Positions 1 to 10,800 of a DNA stretch of 64,000 bases are shown one piece after another. Positions within the stretch are counted from its first letter, which is position 1; each line of letters starts with the position of its first letter. A program made the position numbers and the translations under genes. The DNA lies in the NCBI GenBank assembly GCA_020746105.1, contig CM036629.1, positions 8,893,501 to 8,957,500 of the forward strand, in the 5' to 3' direction. Under the pieces are notes generated by a model. It searched no databases. It saw only the letters and a program-made list of their open reading frames with translations, and had not been told where the DNA came from. The stretch is from Trogon surrucura. Taxonomy: Eukaryota > Chordata > Aves > Trogoniformes > Trogonidae.

Positions 1-1247
1 ACGCAGCTGCCTTTGAAACTTTAGAACAACCAAAACGCCTGCTTTGGGGTAACTGGATGCAGCTCCAGTTCCTGTGGGAGCAGGGAATCCAAAGACAGTG
101 TTTTACAAACATCATTTGCAAAAAGCAGGAGAATAAGATACCACCAGGTTCCATCAGCCCAACCTCCATCTATGCTAACACAAACTTGCCAGTTTTCGGT
201 GCAAAAGGTATTCTGTCCGGAACAACTGAGCAACAAACAGCGTCGGTGGGCGAAAGTCTAAGTGAAGGTCTTACCTTTGCAGACACAAACAGCAGCCCTA
301 ATGTGAGGTCCCGTTTCTACACAGAAATAATCTTATTTTAAAACAAACTGAATGTCAGACCTGTCATATCAGTTCTGGTGTCATGACTCCTGCTCTTCAG
401 GTGGACGGGGAAAAAAGTTTTTTCCCCAAAAAATAGGCTTCAGAAACTTGTTAAGAGAGAATTATATGCCTGGGTCATGTCCCTGAACATTTGTTAGTGA
501 AAGATTTAAACTCATCTTCCATTTTAATGACATTATTTCGTATCTGCAAGTAATGCCACTCTTTGGAACAGCATTGTGGACTACAGTAACAAACTGTCTT
601 CTCTCCCTGTTACTATGGTTAAGCCTTTTAGTCACATCAGGTAAAGGATTTTTGGGTAATAATAATAATAAAAATTTAATATGCATCATGTTACAAGCAT
701 ATGAAGCTCTCCTTGGAGGAAATTTTCTTCTTGGGATCTAAATAGTTACAAATTCAAAATTAATACAGTCATTTTTGTTGTACTCTTAAAAGTTCCCTCC
801 CTCATTTCAAGGTCCCTCAGTCAAAGGAATTCATTTACATACATACATATACCCATACATAAATGCATACATATATACATATAGCCTTGAAAGGAGACCC
901 CTGCCCTGGGTGACCCTGCTCTGTCAGGGGAATAGGACTAGATCATCTCTAGAGCTCCCTTCCAACCCCCAACATTCTATGATTCCATATGTGTATATAT
1001 ATATATGAGTTTTGTAAAGACAAGCTTAGGAGCCCAAGAGATTAGAAGCTCCGATGAAAATCCTACCCTTACCCTCCCTTTCTGCCTTTGAACTACTCTT
1101 CAGGTAACAGGAGGAAGAAATAAGCGCAGAAAGATGCTCAGCTGTCAGGAGGCAAACGTGGCTGGATTATCTGGGCTTTAGATGATTTAGCTCTCAGAAA
1201 AACATGCAGAAAATCACGTCACCCCAAAACAATGCTTCTTTTTTCAG
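1..1247 (+). other. Intron upstream of the TRDC constant exon (J-C intron, partial)
   Basis: No coding exon is recognised here. The stretch precedes a strong acceptor (polypyrimidine tract and cag at 1245-1247), so it should be the intron that joins a TCR J segment to the constant region. I looked for a J segment (Phe-Gly-x-Gly motif preceded by a recombination signal) and found none; the Phe-Gly-Ala-Lys-Gly at about 197-211 lacks the signal. It holds a 21-bp near-palindrome at 407-427, a CATA/TA microsatellite at about 837-880 and 986-1006, and a CR1 3' end at about 880-988. Confidence 0.6.
880..988 (+). repeat. CR1 LINE 3' end fragment
   Basis: The stretch reads through a typical CR1 tail: 'ctagatcatctctagagctc', then 'ccttccaaccccc' and 'attctatgattcc'. 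Only the last ~100 bases of the element remain, in plus orientation, flanked by CATA and TA microsatellites. It is a marker of avian or reptilian DNA. Confidence 0.8.
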
Positions 1248-2874
1248 AAAGTCAAGAAGAATCTGCTGCAGAAGTCATCACGCTTAAATCAAAGGAACCC
1301 AAACGACATGACACCAAACTGAACGTGGCGTGTTTGGCAAGGACTTTCTACCCAAAGAACATCAGCCTTGAGGCATCCAGCGGTGACACTGTGTATGACC
1401 TGAAGGCACCCCTCGTCGCATCCGATGGGATGTACAGCAGCATAAAGGTCGTTGAGGTGGAACCAGATGCAGAGGTGACCTGCAAGGCTGTGCACGAGGG
1501 GAACAAGACCACAGCCAGCGTTGTTCTGCCAGGTAGAGTGCCGTGGTCCAAAGGCAACGTGATTCTGGGAGGTGTCTCTTCCAAGTTTTTTACTTGCCCT
1601 TTGAGAACCCAGTCAGAACAAGTAAGTGCGGTCAGAAAGATGTTTAGGTGCTTAGTTATGTGAAGATCAGATGCTCAAAACCAGCTAGCATGCATTATCT
1701 TAACTCAACTATTTAAGCACCTAGAGGTTTCTTCCCCCCTCAAAAAAAATCCAAACCAAACAAAAAAAAACCTACTCCTCTCCTCCCAAATGAATAAAAA
1801 ACCCCTCTAATATCTGCAAATCTACCTTTATCTATGTTCAAGGGAGAAGAGTATACATGCCTGCTGGGAGAAAGCTTGAAATAACTTTTATGAAAACACA
1901 AAATCAAAAAGGACATGTGATTTTTGTTTCCGCCCCCAAATATTCCGGTTATTTTTTGATCACTTTTTAAATTGTTCTTTTCCTATGGTAAAGTTCATTT
2001 TTAAAAGGGAGAGAAAATAAAACTCAACCATCCCGGGGGTTTTGTCTGCAATCACATTTAGAAAGCTTATTTTTCTCTCCCAGTTATCTTGGAACTAATG
2101 ACTTGCCATCTGATTCTCCAATATTGCTTTTCTGCTGCTGGGAAAAGAGACATAGGTGTGTTTTGTATAATTTATTGCTTTACATAGTTTGGATGCAATT
2201 TATAGTGTCTCTCAATCGTTCAACAGAAGAGAAAACTGAAGAATCAGAAACAAATAATGCCTGCAACGTTACAGGTGGCTCTACAAAAGGTTAGTTGCCT
2301 AAAGGAACAATAGGGTATGGTGACTTTATGGGGATTCAGTATTCATGAAAACGCATTATCTTTGGTACAGAAATGTCAGAACTCTTGATACTTATTAAGC
2401 AACAAGCTGCTCCTGTCCACAAAAGTGGACTCAATACTAAATCACGAGAAATTGCTTTCTCAGGTGCGGACATGTCAGAATTGGAAATTCTAATTGAGAA
2501 ATAACCTGCTGTTTCACGTGAACATGCTAAATATCTGACGAATTTCCATGGGCAGTGGGAAGTAAATTCCTCAATGGGCAGATGTCTCCACTCTTCCCTA
2601 CATTTGATGATTTCCTCTGTCATAATTTCCTTTGTTCCTTCTTCCCTTATCCACCTATGATGTACAGATTTTCCTTCTTTTCTTGGGGTGTGTGTGTGTG
2701 TGTGTGTGTGTATTGTAATATCAAGACCTCACTCCCTTCTCTCTTCTTTTTAAAGCAGATGTCAACATGGAGAAAGCGAATATGCTGTTCATGGCTGTTT
2801 TGGGTTTGAGAGTCTTGCTGGCAAAAAGCGTCGCCTTCAATACAGTCATGACCATCAAGCTGTTTCTCTTCTAA
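1248..2874 (+). CDS. TRDC: T-cell receptor delta chain constant region (TRDC), three coding exons
   Basis: Constant part of the TCR delta chain, which pairs with gamma at the T-cell surface and carries the CD3 complex. Exons are 1248-1532, 2227-2289 and 2759-2874; all junctions are GT-AG and phase 1, as in TCR and Ig genes, and the first exon opens with two bases so that a J segment supplies the first base of the codon. Exon 1 (95 codons) is a C1-type Ig domain with the two cysteines in VACLARTFYPKNIS and VTCKAVHEGNKTT; like mammalian TRDC it lacks a tryptophan between them. Exon 2 is a 21-residue hinge with the cysteine (ACNVTGG) expected to bond to the partner chain. Exon 3 encodes the membrane segment, with the delta signature LGLRVLLAKSVAF, whose Arg and Lys contact CD3, and ends almost at the membrane (KLFLF). 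N-glycosylation sites are NIS, NKT and NVT. Total length matches human TRDC (about 153 residues). No frame break, so it looks functional. Confidence 0.93.
2688..2712 (+). repeat. (TG)n microsatellite in TRDC intron 2
   Basis: An uninterrupted GT/TG run of about 24 bases ends 46 bases before the transmembrane exon of TRDC. It lies just before the polypyrimidine tract of that acceptor. Confidence 0.9.
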
Positions 2875-3960
2875 GGTAGGAAACACATCATTCAGTCCCT
2901 GGCAACACAGGAGGCATCACAAGGGGTGACCAGTTGCCTTTGCATCCTTCCGTGACCCCATCAAGAAAGACATCAGCTCAGCTGCTCCTGTTTCCACTGG
3001 AGAAGTTACTGGAACCTCCCCATTGCACCTCATCCCCAACCTGCTTTTGCATCGAGCTAGTCCAGTGTGTCTCAGGTTCTATCAGGAATCTTCTGCTGGT
3101 TGTTTCAAGTGGCAGAGCACAAAGTCTGGATGAATGTCCAGAGCAGCAAGAACTATAAAAGAGGAATCCCAGAAGCCAACAAATGTTAAACAGAGGGACA
3201 GAAAAAGGAGGATGGGGAATAAGAACTTAAAACAAACACTGTCTTCTCTTACAGGTACTGTAGAAGTGAGCCAGCAGTGGGCTGAGGAAGACTGGGAAAG
3301 AGCACACAGCAAGATAATTTAAGCACCGTGGGTCAACTTTGCTACCAATAAGCATTTAAAGCATCAACAACCTCCCCAGTTCCTGACGATCTATGAGTCC
3401 CTGTATTTCAAGGTGCTTTTCAGTTAACACCATTTGGAAGCCTTCTTAGACAGCTAATACTGCTGAACTCTCATCTAGCTTAGTTTTATTAATTGTTAGA
3501 ATGAGTTTTGTTATTTCTTATTTCCCTAAGACACTTCCCTCATCCCTTGCTGTGTAGGAACAGTCAGCTCTCCTATTCCTGTATCCATTGGGCTGCAGCA
3601 TTCATATTGCTGAGAGAGTTTTGAAAATGTAAAACCTGAACTTTACACTTACTATGCTTCAAAAATACCGTCTCTAGCCATATTACATTATTGTCTACCG
3701 AGGTAATGCTTCCCTGCTTAGGGATCCCCAGCACAAAGGGAGCGTTGTATAGTTTTAATTTTTAGAAGCTTTTATTAGTGGCAATTCTCTAGTGCCAGTA
3801 ACTAGATCTCCACTGGACCTCCACTTTGGGCACGCGTGCAGTAGTATTTTGATTTTCATCTCATCTTTAAAATATTTTTTCTTTTGCTAAGTATATGGTA
3901 CCTGCATTTTAGGTTTCCTTCATATACACCAGAATAAAGTTTTATTATGTTTGGGTTTAT
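2875..3960 (+). other. TRDC: TRDC 3' untranslated region, with a 3'UTR intron and poly(A) signal
   Basis: The stop codon at 2872-2874 is followed at once by a donor (AAG|GTAGGA at 2877). A good acceptor (ctcttacag) ends at 3254. This reproduces mammalian TRDC, where the fourth exon is wholly untranslated. The last exon would run from 3255 to just past the poly(A) signal AATAAA at 3933-3938. The donor lies within a few bases of the stop, so the stop should not trigger nonsense-mediated decay. Confidence 0.75.
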
Positions 3961-4337
3961 GATGTTCGGTTTGTTCTTTCTTCTGAAAGTGGGATGGAAG
4001 TTGTTGAAATTCCACTGTCCAACCCAGTGACCACTGAGAACCAGAAATTTACCTATTACAGCCTAGATTTCCTTTTCATTAAATTTGTCTTTCTTGGGCT
4101 TTCCCTGGGGAAAGAGAGAGTCTCCCTGGCAAATTTGTGGAGTTCAGAAGAATTTAAGTTGTTCGTGCCACTTTCAGATTACTCAGGCTCAAAATTGCGG
4201 ATCCCAACAAAAAGAGAAGTGACCCTAAAGAGAAAAGAGTTAAGACAAGGGGCAATATGAGCATTAATGTGCAGAGCTCAGAAGGTGAAAGGATGGGCTG
4301 TTGATTTTCCACTCACCAACACGAAGAAGGGGCCAAC
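3961..4337 (+). other. Spacer between TRDC and the next candidate gene
   Basis: About 380 bases separate the TRDC poly(A) region from the first candidate exon downstream. An open stretch of 88 codons (3994-4260) has no recognisable domain and no splice context, and I do not annotate it. No inverted V segment and no TRAJ-like motif with a recombination signal was seen. Confidence 0.5.
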
Positions 4338-6522
4338 ATGAATATCCAGCTGCCTGGCTGGGTGCTTGGGCAGACTCTCAGGGAGATGGCGTGAGTACGT
4401 CCTGTTTTCAGTTCCTTTGAGCACTGCCAGCTCAAAGCCCAAATGCGAGCGAGGCCTCTGTCATGGTTGTGAGAACAGAGACCTGCATCACGTGTGCCAT
4501 GTTGTTCCTTGATCCCCTCCTACGTTCTGTCATCCAGTGATGACAGTGTGCATCATGGCAGTGCAGAACGGAAACCTCTCATGGGTGTTTGGTTGCAGGT
4601 GTGGAGCCAGGAAGGGCTTTTGCAGCTTCTCAGCTGGATCCTGCACCAGAGCTCACCTGGCATCCCAGATGTGAGTACTCCATCTCTGGACTGAGTTCAC
4701 AGAGTAGCACTTGTATCCACTGTTTTCTTTGGCATAATCTAACATTATGCTTTCTGCGAACGTGCTCAAAGAGTAAAGTATGGAGTTGGAAGAGGCAAAT
4801 CTTCCCAGTGAACATCAGGAATCCTCAAGCAGATCCTGAGGGATCTGGAGAATGCCGGAGACGGTGGGTGCTCCTCACTCTTAACCGGAAGCCCTGGGAA
4901 GCAGAGGTTTTAGGTGCCTGTATGGACAAGCCAGAGCCCACACGGCAGCAAGGGACCGATCTGAGGCTCCCTGTGATGACAGTTTTGTGCCTGGCAGGCA
5001 CTGTCGAGCTGCAGAGATGGTCCAGAGCCTCTGCTGCCAGTTCTGGTTCAAGCTGAATCCCAGGGACGGTGGCTGCCCCAATTACAGCAGTCCTGGTCAG
5101 AGCTGTCCTGGGCAGACGTCGATATCCATCTGGCAGGAACCGGGGGCGCTCACCCCTTGAGTGCGCGGGCAGCTTGGGGTCTCTGAGAGCGGCAGGCTGT
5201 GCCCAGGCTGCAGGCATGCCCTGGACGGGATCAGAGCAGCCCCAGTTTCACAGCCTGGTCCAGCCCTACCATTCTCCTCCATGTTGGAGCACTTTTAGTG
5301 ACACCTTGGGGTCAGGGCCAGCTGACAGCTGGACACGCTGCTTGAGGCCGCACACCTCACTTGAAGGCAGCTCAAATGAAGGGCGGTGAATTCAGTCTTG
5401 GGTCGCTCGGCTGCCTGTTTCTGGTTGTGTTTTAGACCGCTTGGCTCATTTTGGGGGGTGGTGTGAATGTCCTGTGTTCCTGATGATGAAAGGATATTTG
5501 AAATTCAAGTGGCTCCCTTGCTTCCTAAAGGAGTGGACCATGAGACTATGGAGAACAAGGCGCTTCAGGAAGGAGACAGCCAGGCGGTGCCAGCCCCTGA
5601 CCACAAGCTAAGGGCAATTCAATCCTCAGGCATGCCAGGTAATTACCATCCCTTGGCCGTCCAGGAAGCCCCCACCCTGGTACCTACAGATTTCTTCAAA
5701 AGAGTCCAGGTGCTGAGCAGTCTCTCAGGGGGCCAGAAGCAGGAGACACGTGCTGAAAATGGGGGCATGCAAGCAGTGCCCATGCTGGAGAAAAGGCCAA
5801 GCTGCAGAGTGAGGTTCAGAGACCTCCCTAGAGGCCTGAGCCCATCCCCTTGGGGTGTGGGTGCTGGGCTGAGGAGGCAGAGCTGGGAGCGGCGCTCACG
5901 GAGGAGTTTTCTCTGTCTCCCTTGCACGGGCAATTGGTCACAGAGCCGGGCTCCCCCACATGCTCTCCATCTGGCCTCAGCAGTTCTGTGCAGTGGGACA
6001 ACTTGCCCCGAAGGGTCAGAGAGAGCCTCCGGGCAGCAGCATTAGCAAGCCTTGGAAAGGGAAGGTGGGCGAGTGCAGAAGAAATAGTGCACTAATGGGA
6101 AGGATCCCCAGGCAGGGGGAGCAAACCCACGACCCTGGGAAAACTGGATTACAGCCACCCCAGAGTGTAAGGAAAGCTGAGAGGAGAAGGAGAGGCTTCA
6201 GAGTGCATTGCTTTGCAGCAGCGTTTCCCCAGAAAGCAAGGAAATGCTGCGATCCCAGGGTGTTCAGTCCTCCAGAGATGCTGACCAAGGGAGAAAGAAC
6301 TTTTTCTGGCACAGCCAGGCCTCCTGTGTGATGTCCTGTAGTGTGCAGGAATCACTGACATGCAGCATTCTTCCTCCAGGTGTGGGTGGCAGGAGAAACA
6401 GGAACAGTCCTGGAAGTTTCAAGATCTCATGCACTGAAGGTGTCTTGGCAGTCTTGGGCTCCGCGTTCTATGGATCGGTGTTCTTCTGCTTGCTCTACCT
6501 GTTCCTGGGGAAAATAAAATAA
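4338..6522 (+). CDS. Unrecognised small single-pass membrane protein, candidate four-exon model
   Basis: I do not recognise this protein. Four candidate exons (4338-4390, 4599-4670, 5493-5638, 6380-6522) have GT-AG borders and join with matching phases (2, 2, 1) into 137 residues with no stop. The best supported piece is the last exon: acceptor cttcctccag, a cysteine (SFKISCTEG), a hydrophobic helix of about 22 residues (VLAVLGSAFYGSVFFCLLYL) and a five-residue basic tail. The predicted N-terminus has no signal peptide, so it could be tail-anchored, or the true 5' exons could differ. The acceptor of exon 3 is weak. It lies between TRDC and an FSIP2-like gene, in the same direction. It might be an immune membrane protein or a testis gene; the sequence does not decide. 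The open frame that continues past 5638 to 6045 is probably intron read-through. Confidence 0.35.
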
Positions 6523-6523
6523 A
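6513..6523 (+). terminator. Overlapping poly(A) signals that contain the stop codon
   Basis: AATAAA occurs at 6513-6518 and again at 6518-6523. The stop codon TAA of the membrane-exon reading frame is at 6520-6522, inside the second signal. If used, the 3' untranslated region would be only 15-30 bases. Confidence 0.55.
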
Positions 6524-6544
6524 GAGTTGAGGGAAGGGGGATGT

Positions 6545-7385
6545 TGCCAAACCCTGCTGTTAGATGGCTGCTCTTAGCCATGAAGTGTTCAGAGGTGGGG
6601 TATTCTGGAATGCTGAGTTAGCTCCTGGCCAAGCTCTAGCGGGATTTCTGCTGTAGGATGTTTGAGCTGGCCATTCTTTTCTGACACCTGTTCTCACTGT
6701 TGCAAGTATTAGTTCAAAGTGACCCTGACATGACAAAAGCAGATCCAGCCCTACCTGCAGCCAGCCTGGGCTCTCCAAAGAGCTGAGATCCTGTAGGGAT
6801 GCAACGGAAGACTGATGAGGAGGACTGTACGTACACTCAAGCGATGGGCAGCTGAGGTGTTGGAAAACACACCCATCATGCTGGGTCACTGCTTGGCCTC
6901 ATGTGCTCGACCAGCCGCAATCAGGGGGCCTGAAGGGCTGGAGATGTCGTGGGAAACTGGCTGCGATGGAGAGAGAGCCTGAGGGAGTTGAGTCCTTGAC
7001 CGGATCCACTGCCCACAGCCCCCGGCACAGAGAAGCTGTTGATGGCGGAAGGCCTGCCAGGAGGCAGAGGGAAAAGATTTTCTGCACCACATGTCCCTCG
7101 TGCCCTCCTGTGTCCCCCAGAGGGGCTCGGCCTGCCCCTTGAGGCGCCCGCTCTCGGCCACCTGCAGCTGCATCTCTCTGCCTTCTCCCTGCAGGTGGGC
7201 ACAGGGTTACACCAGAGGCTCCCCGAGAGGGTCTGGGTTAGGCCAGGCTCTGGTTCCTGCTGCTGGGCAACATTTAGGGTGTCCCTGGAAGCAAACGTGG
7301 GAAACTCCCCTCCCTTTGTCGGGGGTTAGAGGTCCCGTCTGCCTCCGGCACCCCTCCTGGGCAGCTGCCGGGCGGCGGCACGGCA
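6545..7385 (+). other. Intergenic spacer upstream of the FSIP2-like promoter
   Basis: GC-rich spacer. Open frames occur on both strands but overlap each other and have no domain or splice context; they look like composition effects. No repeat family was recognised. Confidence 0.5.
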
Positions 7386-7463
7386 GCCCATGACGTCACA
7401 GTGCAGTAGCCCATGACGTCACAATGTGGCACTGTGATGACGCACGAGGCGCTGGCTATATAG
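7385..7463 (+). promoter_or_regulatory. Promoter with two perfect CREs, a CRE-like half site and a TATA box
   Basis: Two copies of the full cAMP response element TGACGTCA lie at 7391-7398 and 7414-7421, inside a 19-base unit that is repeated 23 bases apart (agcccatgacgtcaca). A related TGACGCA is at 7438-7444. A TATA element (TATATAG) is at 7457-7463, which predicts transcription start near 7485-7495. A TATA box close to CREs is the usual design of promoters driven by CREM-tau in round spermatids, which suits the sperm-tail gene that follows. Confidence 0.8.
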
Positions 7464-7485
7464 AGAGCGCCGGGCGGCAGAGCAG

Positions 7486-7817
7486 TGGCATTTGGCCACA
7501 GCTGGGTGCCTCTGGCTGGAGAGCAGCTGGTGCGAGGTCGAAGCTCCAGAAGTGCTCTGAGAGGAGCGGTGGAGCACCATCTCAGTGCCAGCATCCGCGA
7601 GGCAGACGCACTGCTGAGTGCGCTGGGCAAGGGCCGAGAGGTGAGCCACCAGGCGACAGGGAGGGCTCAGCCGGGGCTGCTCGGGGCCTGTTCGCGGTTG
7701 TGCCCTGCTGTGCTTCTGCCGTCCGTGCGCCAGGCTCCTGGAACTCGCGCCTAAGCGTCTCTCTCTTCCCAGCTTGGGCACAGAAGACAGCACCCGGGAG
7801 AAGGAGCTGCTGGGCTG
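7486..7817 (+). other. 5' untranslated region of the FSIP2-like gene
   Basis: Exon 1 runs from the start site predicted by the TATA box to the donor at 7641 (GAG|GTGAGC). It has no ATG. The acceptor tcttcccag ends at 7772 and exon 2 carries 45 more untranslated bases before the ATG at 7818. The exon 1 frame is open and in phase with exon 2, so an upstream non-AUG start is conceivable, but the ATG at 7818 sits just before the conserved FSIP2 N-terminal block. Confidence 0.65.
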
Positions 7818-10800
7818 ATGGACCCGGAGCTGCTGGACCTCCCACTGGGAGTGAAGATCCCGGTGCTGCCCAGCTCCAAGCCTGTCTTCAGCAGGGCAAA
7901 GCTGGGGGAAAAGGTAAGGGTTGGAAAAGCTCTCTGCTTTGATGGGAGGAGTCCCGGTCGTTCAGAGAAGGCCTTGTGGCCACCTGCTTGACAGCAGCGG
8001 GAGCCGCAGCCCTTCAGTCGGGCCGTGCTGGGCAGCTGAGAGCAGCTCCTGCCTCCCCGGGGCTGAGAGAAGCACGGGAGGACTTGCCTGGAGCAGTGCT
8101 CCAGGCTGGGCAGAGCCAGATGGAGAAGGCTGGAACTGCTAGCGCGTGTTGGCCTGAAGAGCTGGGGTGGCCATTGGTTCCTGCTGCTCTGTGCTGCCCC
8201 GTTGGTAGCCCAGCCCATCTCTCTTGCAGCTTCACCGGTCCTCAGGCTACTTTAACCTGGGAGACCCCTACTGCCGCCTCCTGCGCACCGAATACAACAG
8301 CCTGCACGACCCGTATCTGCAGAATTACCACCTGCGCCAGGACAACCTCCGGAGGCTGAGGAGAGAGGGTTACGTCACCAATGACGGCAATGTAGGTTGG
8401 GACGTCCCCGAGCGAGTGAGGAGGGAGCGTGTGCTCGGGAGCAGCTGCCCTCCTGCCAGGTTCGGGCTGCTTCAGGCTGCCTCGTTGCCTCGGTGGCAGT
8501 GCTTAACTGATTTCTCCCGTTGTCTCTGCACAGGTGGTTTGCACACTGAAGGAATTCAACGAATACAGGCAGTACCTGACCACGCTCAAGCTGGAGGCAG
8601 AGAAAAGGGCCAGGCGAGAAGAGGTGGGCGAAGTGTGGAGGAGGGAGGGGGCTGTGCTGGTGGGATGGGTGTTGTGGTGGGGAATGACCGCCTGGGTGAC
8701 TGCGAGCTGAACTCACTCCTGGGCTGGGCGCAGGCACGAAGGGAATGCACAAGCCCACGGAGCCCCGAGGGAATCCCTTCTCTGCTGCCTTCGTGCGGGG
8801 CTGTTAGCTGACTGTTGGGCTGGGCATGCGGGAAGCCTCAGGTTGCCAGGGCTTGAGGGCTCATCAGGGCCACAGCCAGCCACAACCTGGTGTCTTCTTT
8901 TTTTCAGGAAAGGCACCATCAACGCCCGGCCAAGGTCAAGGATGCTGCCAAAGTGCTGGCACCCATCAGTGCTTCTGGTCTGGCGGAGCGGCTGCGGCAG
9001 CAGCCTCAAAAACGCTCCTGCCCACCTCCAGCCAAGGGCCAAAAGTCGGTGCAACACAGAAGGCTTCGAGTAGCTTTGGACCAAGGCCAAAGCTACTCCC
9101 AGGTGGAATTGGGGCAGCAAGGTGACAAGGTGCCCAGGAGGAGGGTCACTGGCTGCGAGGGGAAGCCGGACGTCGCAGCTCTAACGGCAGAGAAAAGGGC
9201 CAGGCGAGAAGAGGTGGGCAAAGCGCGGAGGAGGGAGGGAGCTGTGCTGGTGGGATGAGTGTTGTGGCGGGAGATGACCGGCTGGGTGGCTGCGAGCTGA
9301 ACTCACTCGTGGGCTGGGCGCAGGCACAAAGGGGATGCACAAGCCCACGGAGCCCCGAGGGAATCCCTTCTCTCCTGCCTTCGTGCGGGGCTGTTAGCTG
9401 ACTGTTGGGCTGGGCACGCGGGAAGCCTCAGGTTGCCAGGGCTTGAGGGCTCATCAGGGCCACAGCCAGCCACAACCTGGTGTCTTCTTTTTTTCAGGAA
9501 AGGCACCGTCAACGCCCGGCCAAGGTCAAGGATGCTGCCAAAGTGTTGGCACCCGTCAGCACTTCTGGCCTGGTGGAGCGGCAGCTGCTGCAGCCCCAGA
9601 AACCCTCCTGCCCACCTCCAGCCAAGGACCAACAGTCGGTGCGACGCAGAAGATTGCGAGCAGCTTTGGACCAAGGCCAAAGTTGCTCCCAAGCAGAATT
9701 AGGGCAGGAAGGTGCCAAGGTGCCTGGAAGGAGGGTCGTCGGTGATGATGACTGCAAGACGGAGGCAGCCGTCACTGCAGACATCACGTTCAGAGGTGCC
9801 GCTGAACAAGTGACTGCAGGGGAAGCCCAGAAGCTCGCGGAGGTGGCTGAGGCTGTGGTGGAGGAGGTGCTGCAGAGGGTGGGGGCTCGTGGGGCTCAGT
9901 TGGCCTACGTTTTAAGGAGGGCTGCCCTGGGCATCAGAGCAAGCTGCTGTGCCAGCGCCCAAAGAGAAGAGCCTTTGGATAAGTCTCCTCCAGATCGGCG
10001 GCAGGAAATTGGCCTGATGGCCAAGGAACTTGTAGCCACTGTGTTGGAGATGTTGGGAAAGCACATGGCCTCCAGCACAGCTGAGCCAGGGCTGCCAGGC
10101 AGGCAGAAGGAGCAGTCTGTAGCCGGAGGAGACACCCGAGTCCACAAAGTCAACAAGGAGAAATGGGAGCAAACTGCAACAGCAGCTCCTGCCAGAGCAG
10201 CATCACTGCCCGCCCTTGACAAACTCATCAAAGAAGTCATCGGGAGTGTTTGCTGCACCTTAGAACACTTTGTGGCTTCTCAGCTCCACCCAGCCTCCAG
10301 CTGCGAGTATGTGGAAATCCTGGAGCTTCCCCAGGGAAACCAGCGGAGAGTGGGAGCCAGCACAGGCAAAAAGTTGCCTGTGGCATTGCAGCCACAGCCA
10401 AAGGCAAGCGCTGCCGACACCTTGCGACTGAGTCGCAGAATTGCCGGGGAGAGCATCGAAAATGTGGTCTCCCGAGTCGAGCAGCACGCCGCAGAGCAGG
10501 CTGGGTGTTGCCAAAGCGTTGCCCTTCCTGAGCTGCTTGGAATGGAGCGGAAGCAGCCAGGGGACGAAATGACGCCAAAGCCAAGAGCCTTGTCCAACGT
10601 TTTGTGTATCAGGAGCATGGCAAGACGGATCGTTGCCTCTGTGCTGGAGTGGATCTCTCGACCTGGGCCTGCACCGACCCCCAGACTTGGAAGACGTGTG
10701 GCAGAGGCGTCATCCACAGCAGCAGCTGGAGAGCAGAGCTGTCCCGCTGCTGAGGAACCCTCTCCCTCCGTGGGCCCACAGTGTTCCAGGCAGCCCGTGC

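Noticed and set aside
57-341. A Phe-Gly-Ala-Lys-Gly stretch that resembles the J-segment motif
   Set aside because: The motif should be Phe-Gly-x-Gly-Thr, and no heptamer/nonamer recombination signal precedes it at 12 or 23 bases. The frame has no donor just after it.
1232-1247. ATG as start of the TRDC frame
   Set aside because: It lies inside the polypyrimidine tract of the acceptor. The constant region is joined to a J segment by splicing and has no start codon of its own.
5639-6045. Continuation of the 5467-6045 open frame
   Set aside because: A good donor at 5639 is in phase with the exon at 6380; the rest looks like GC-rich intron that happens to be open.
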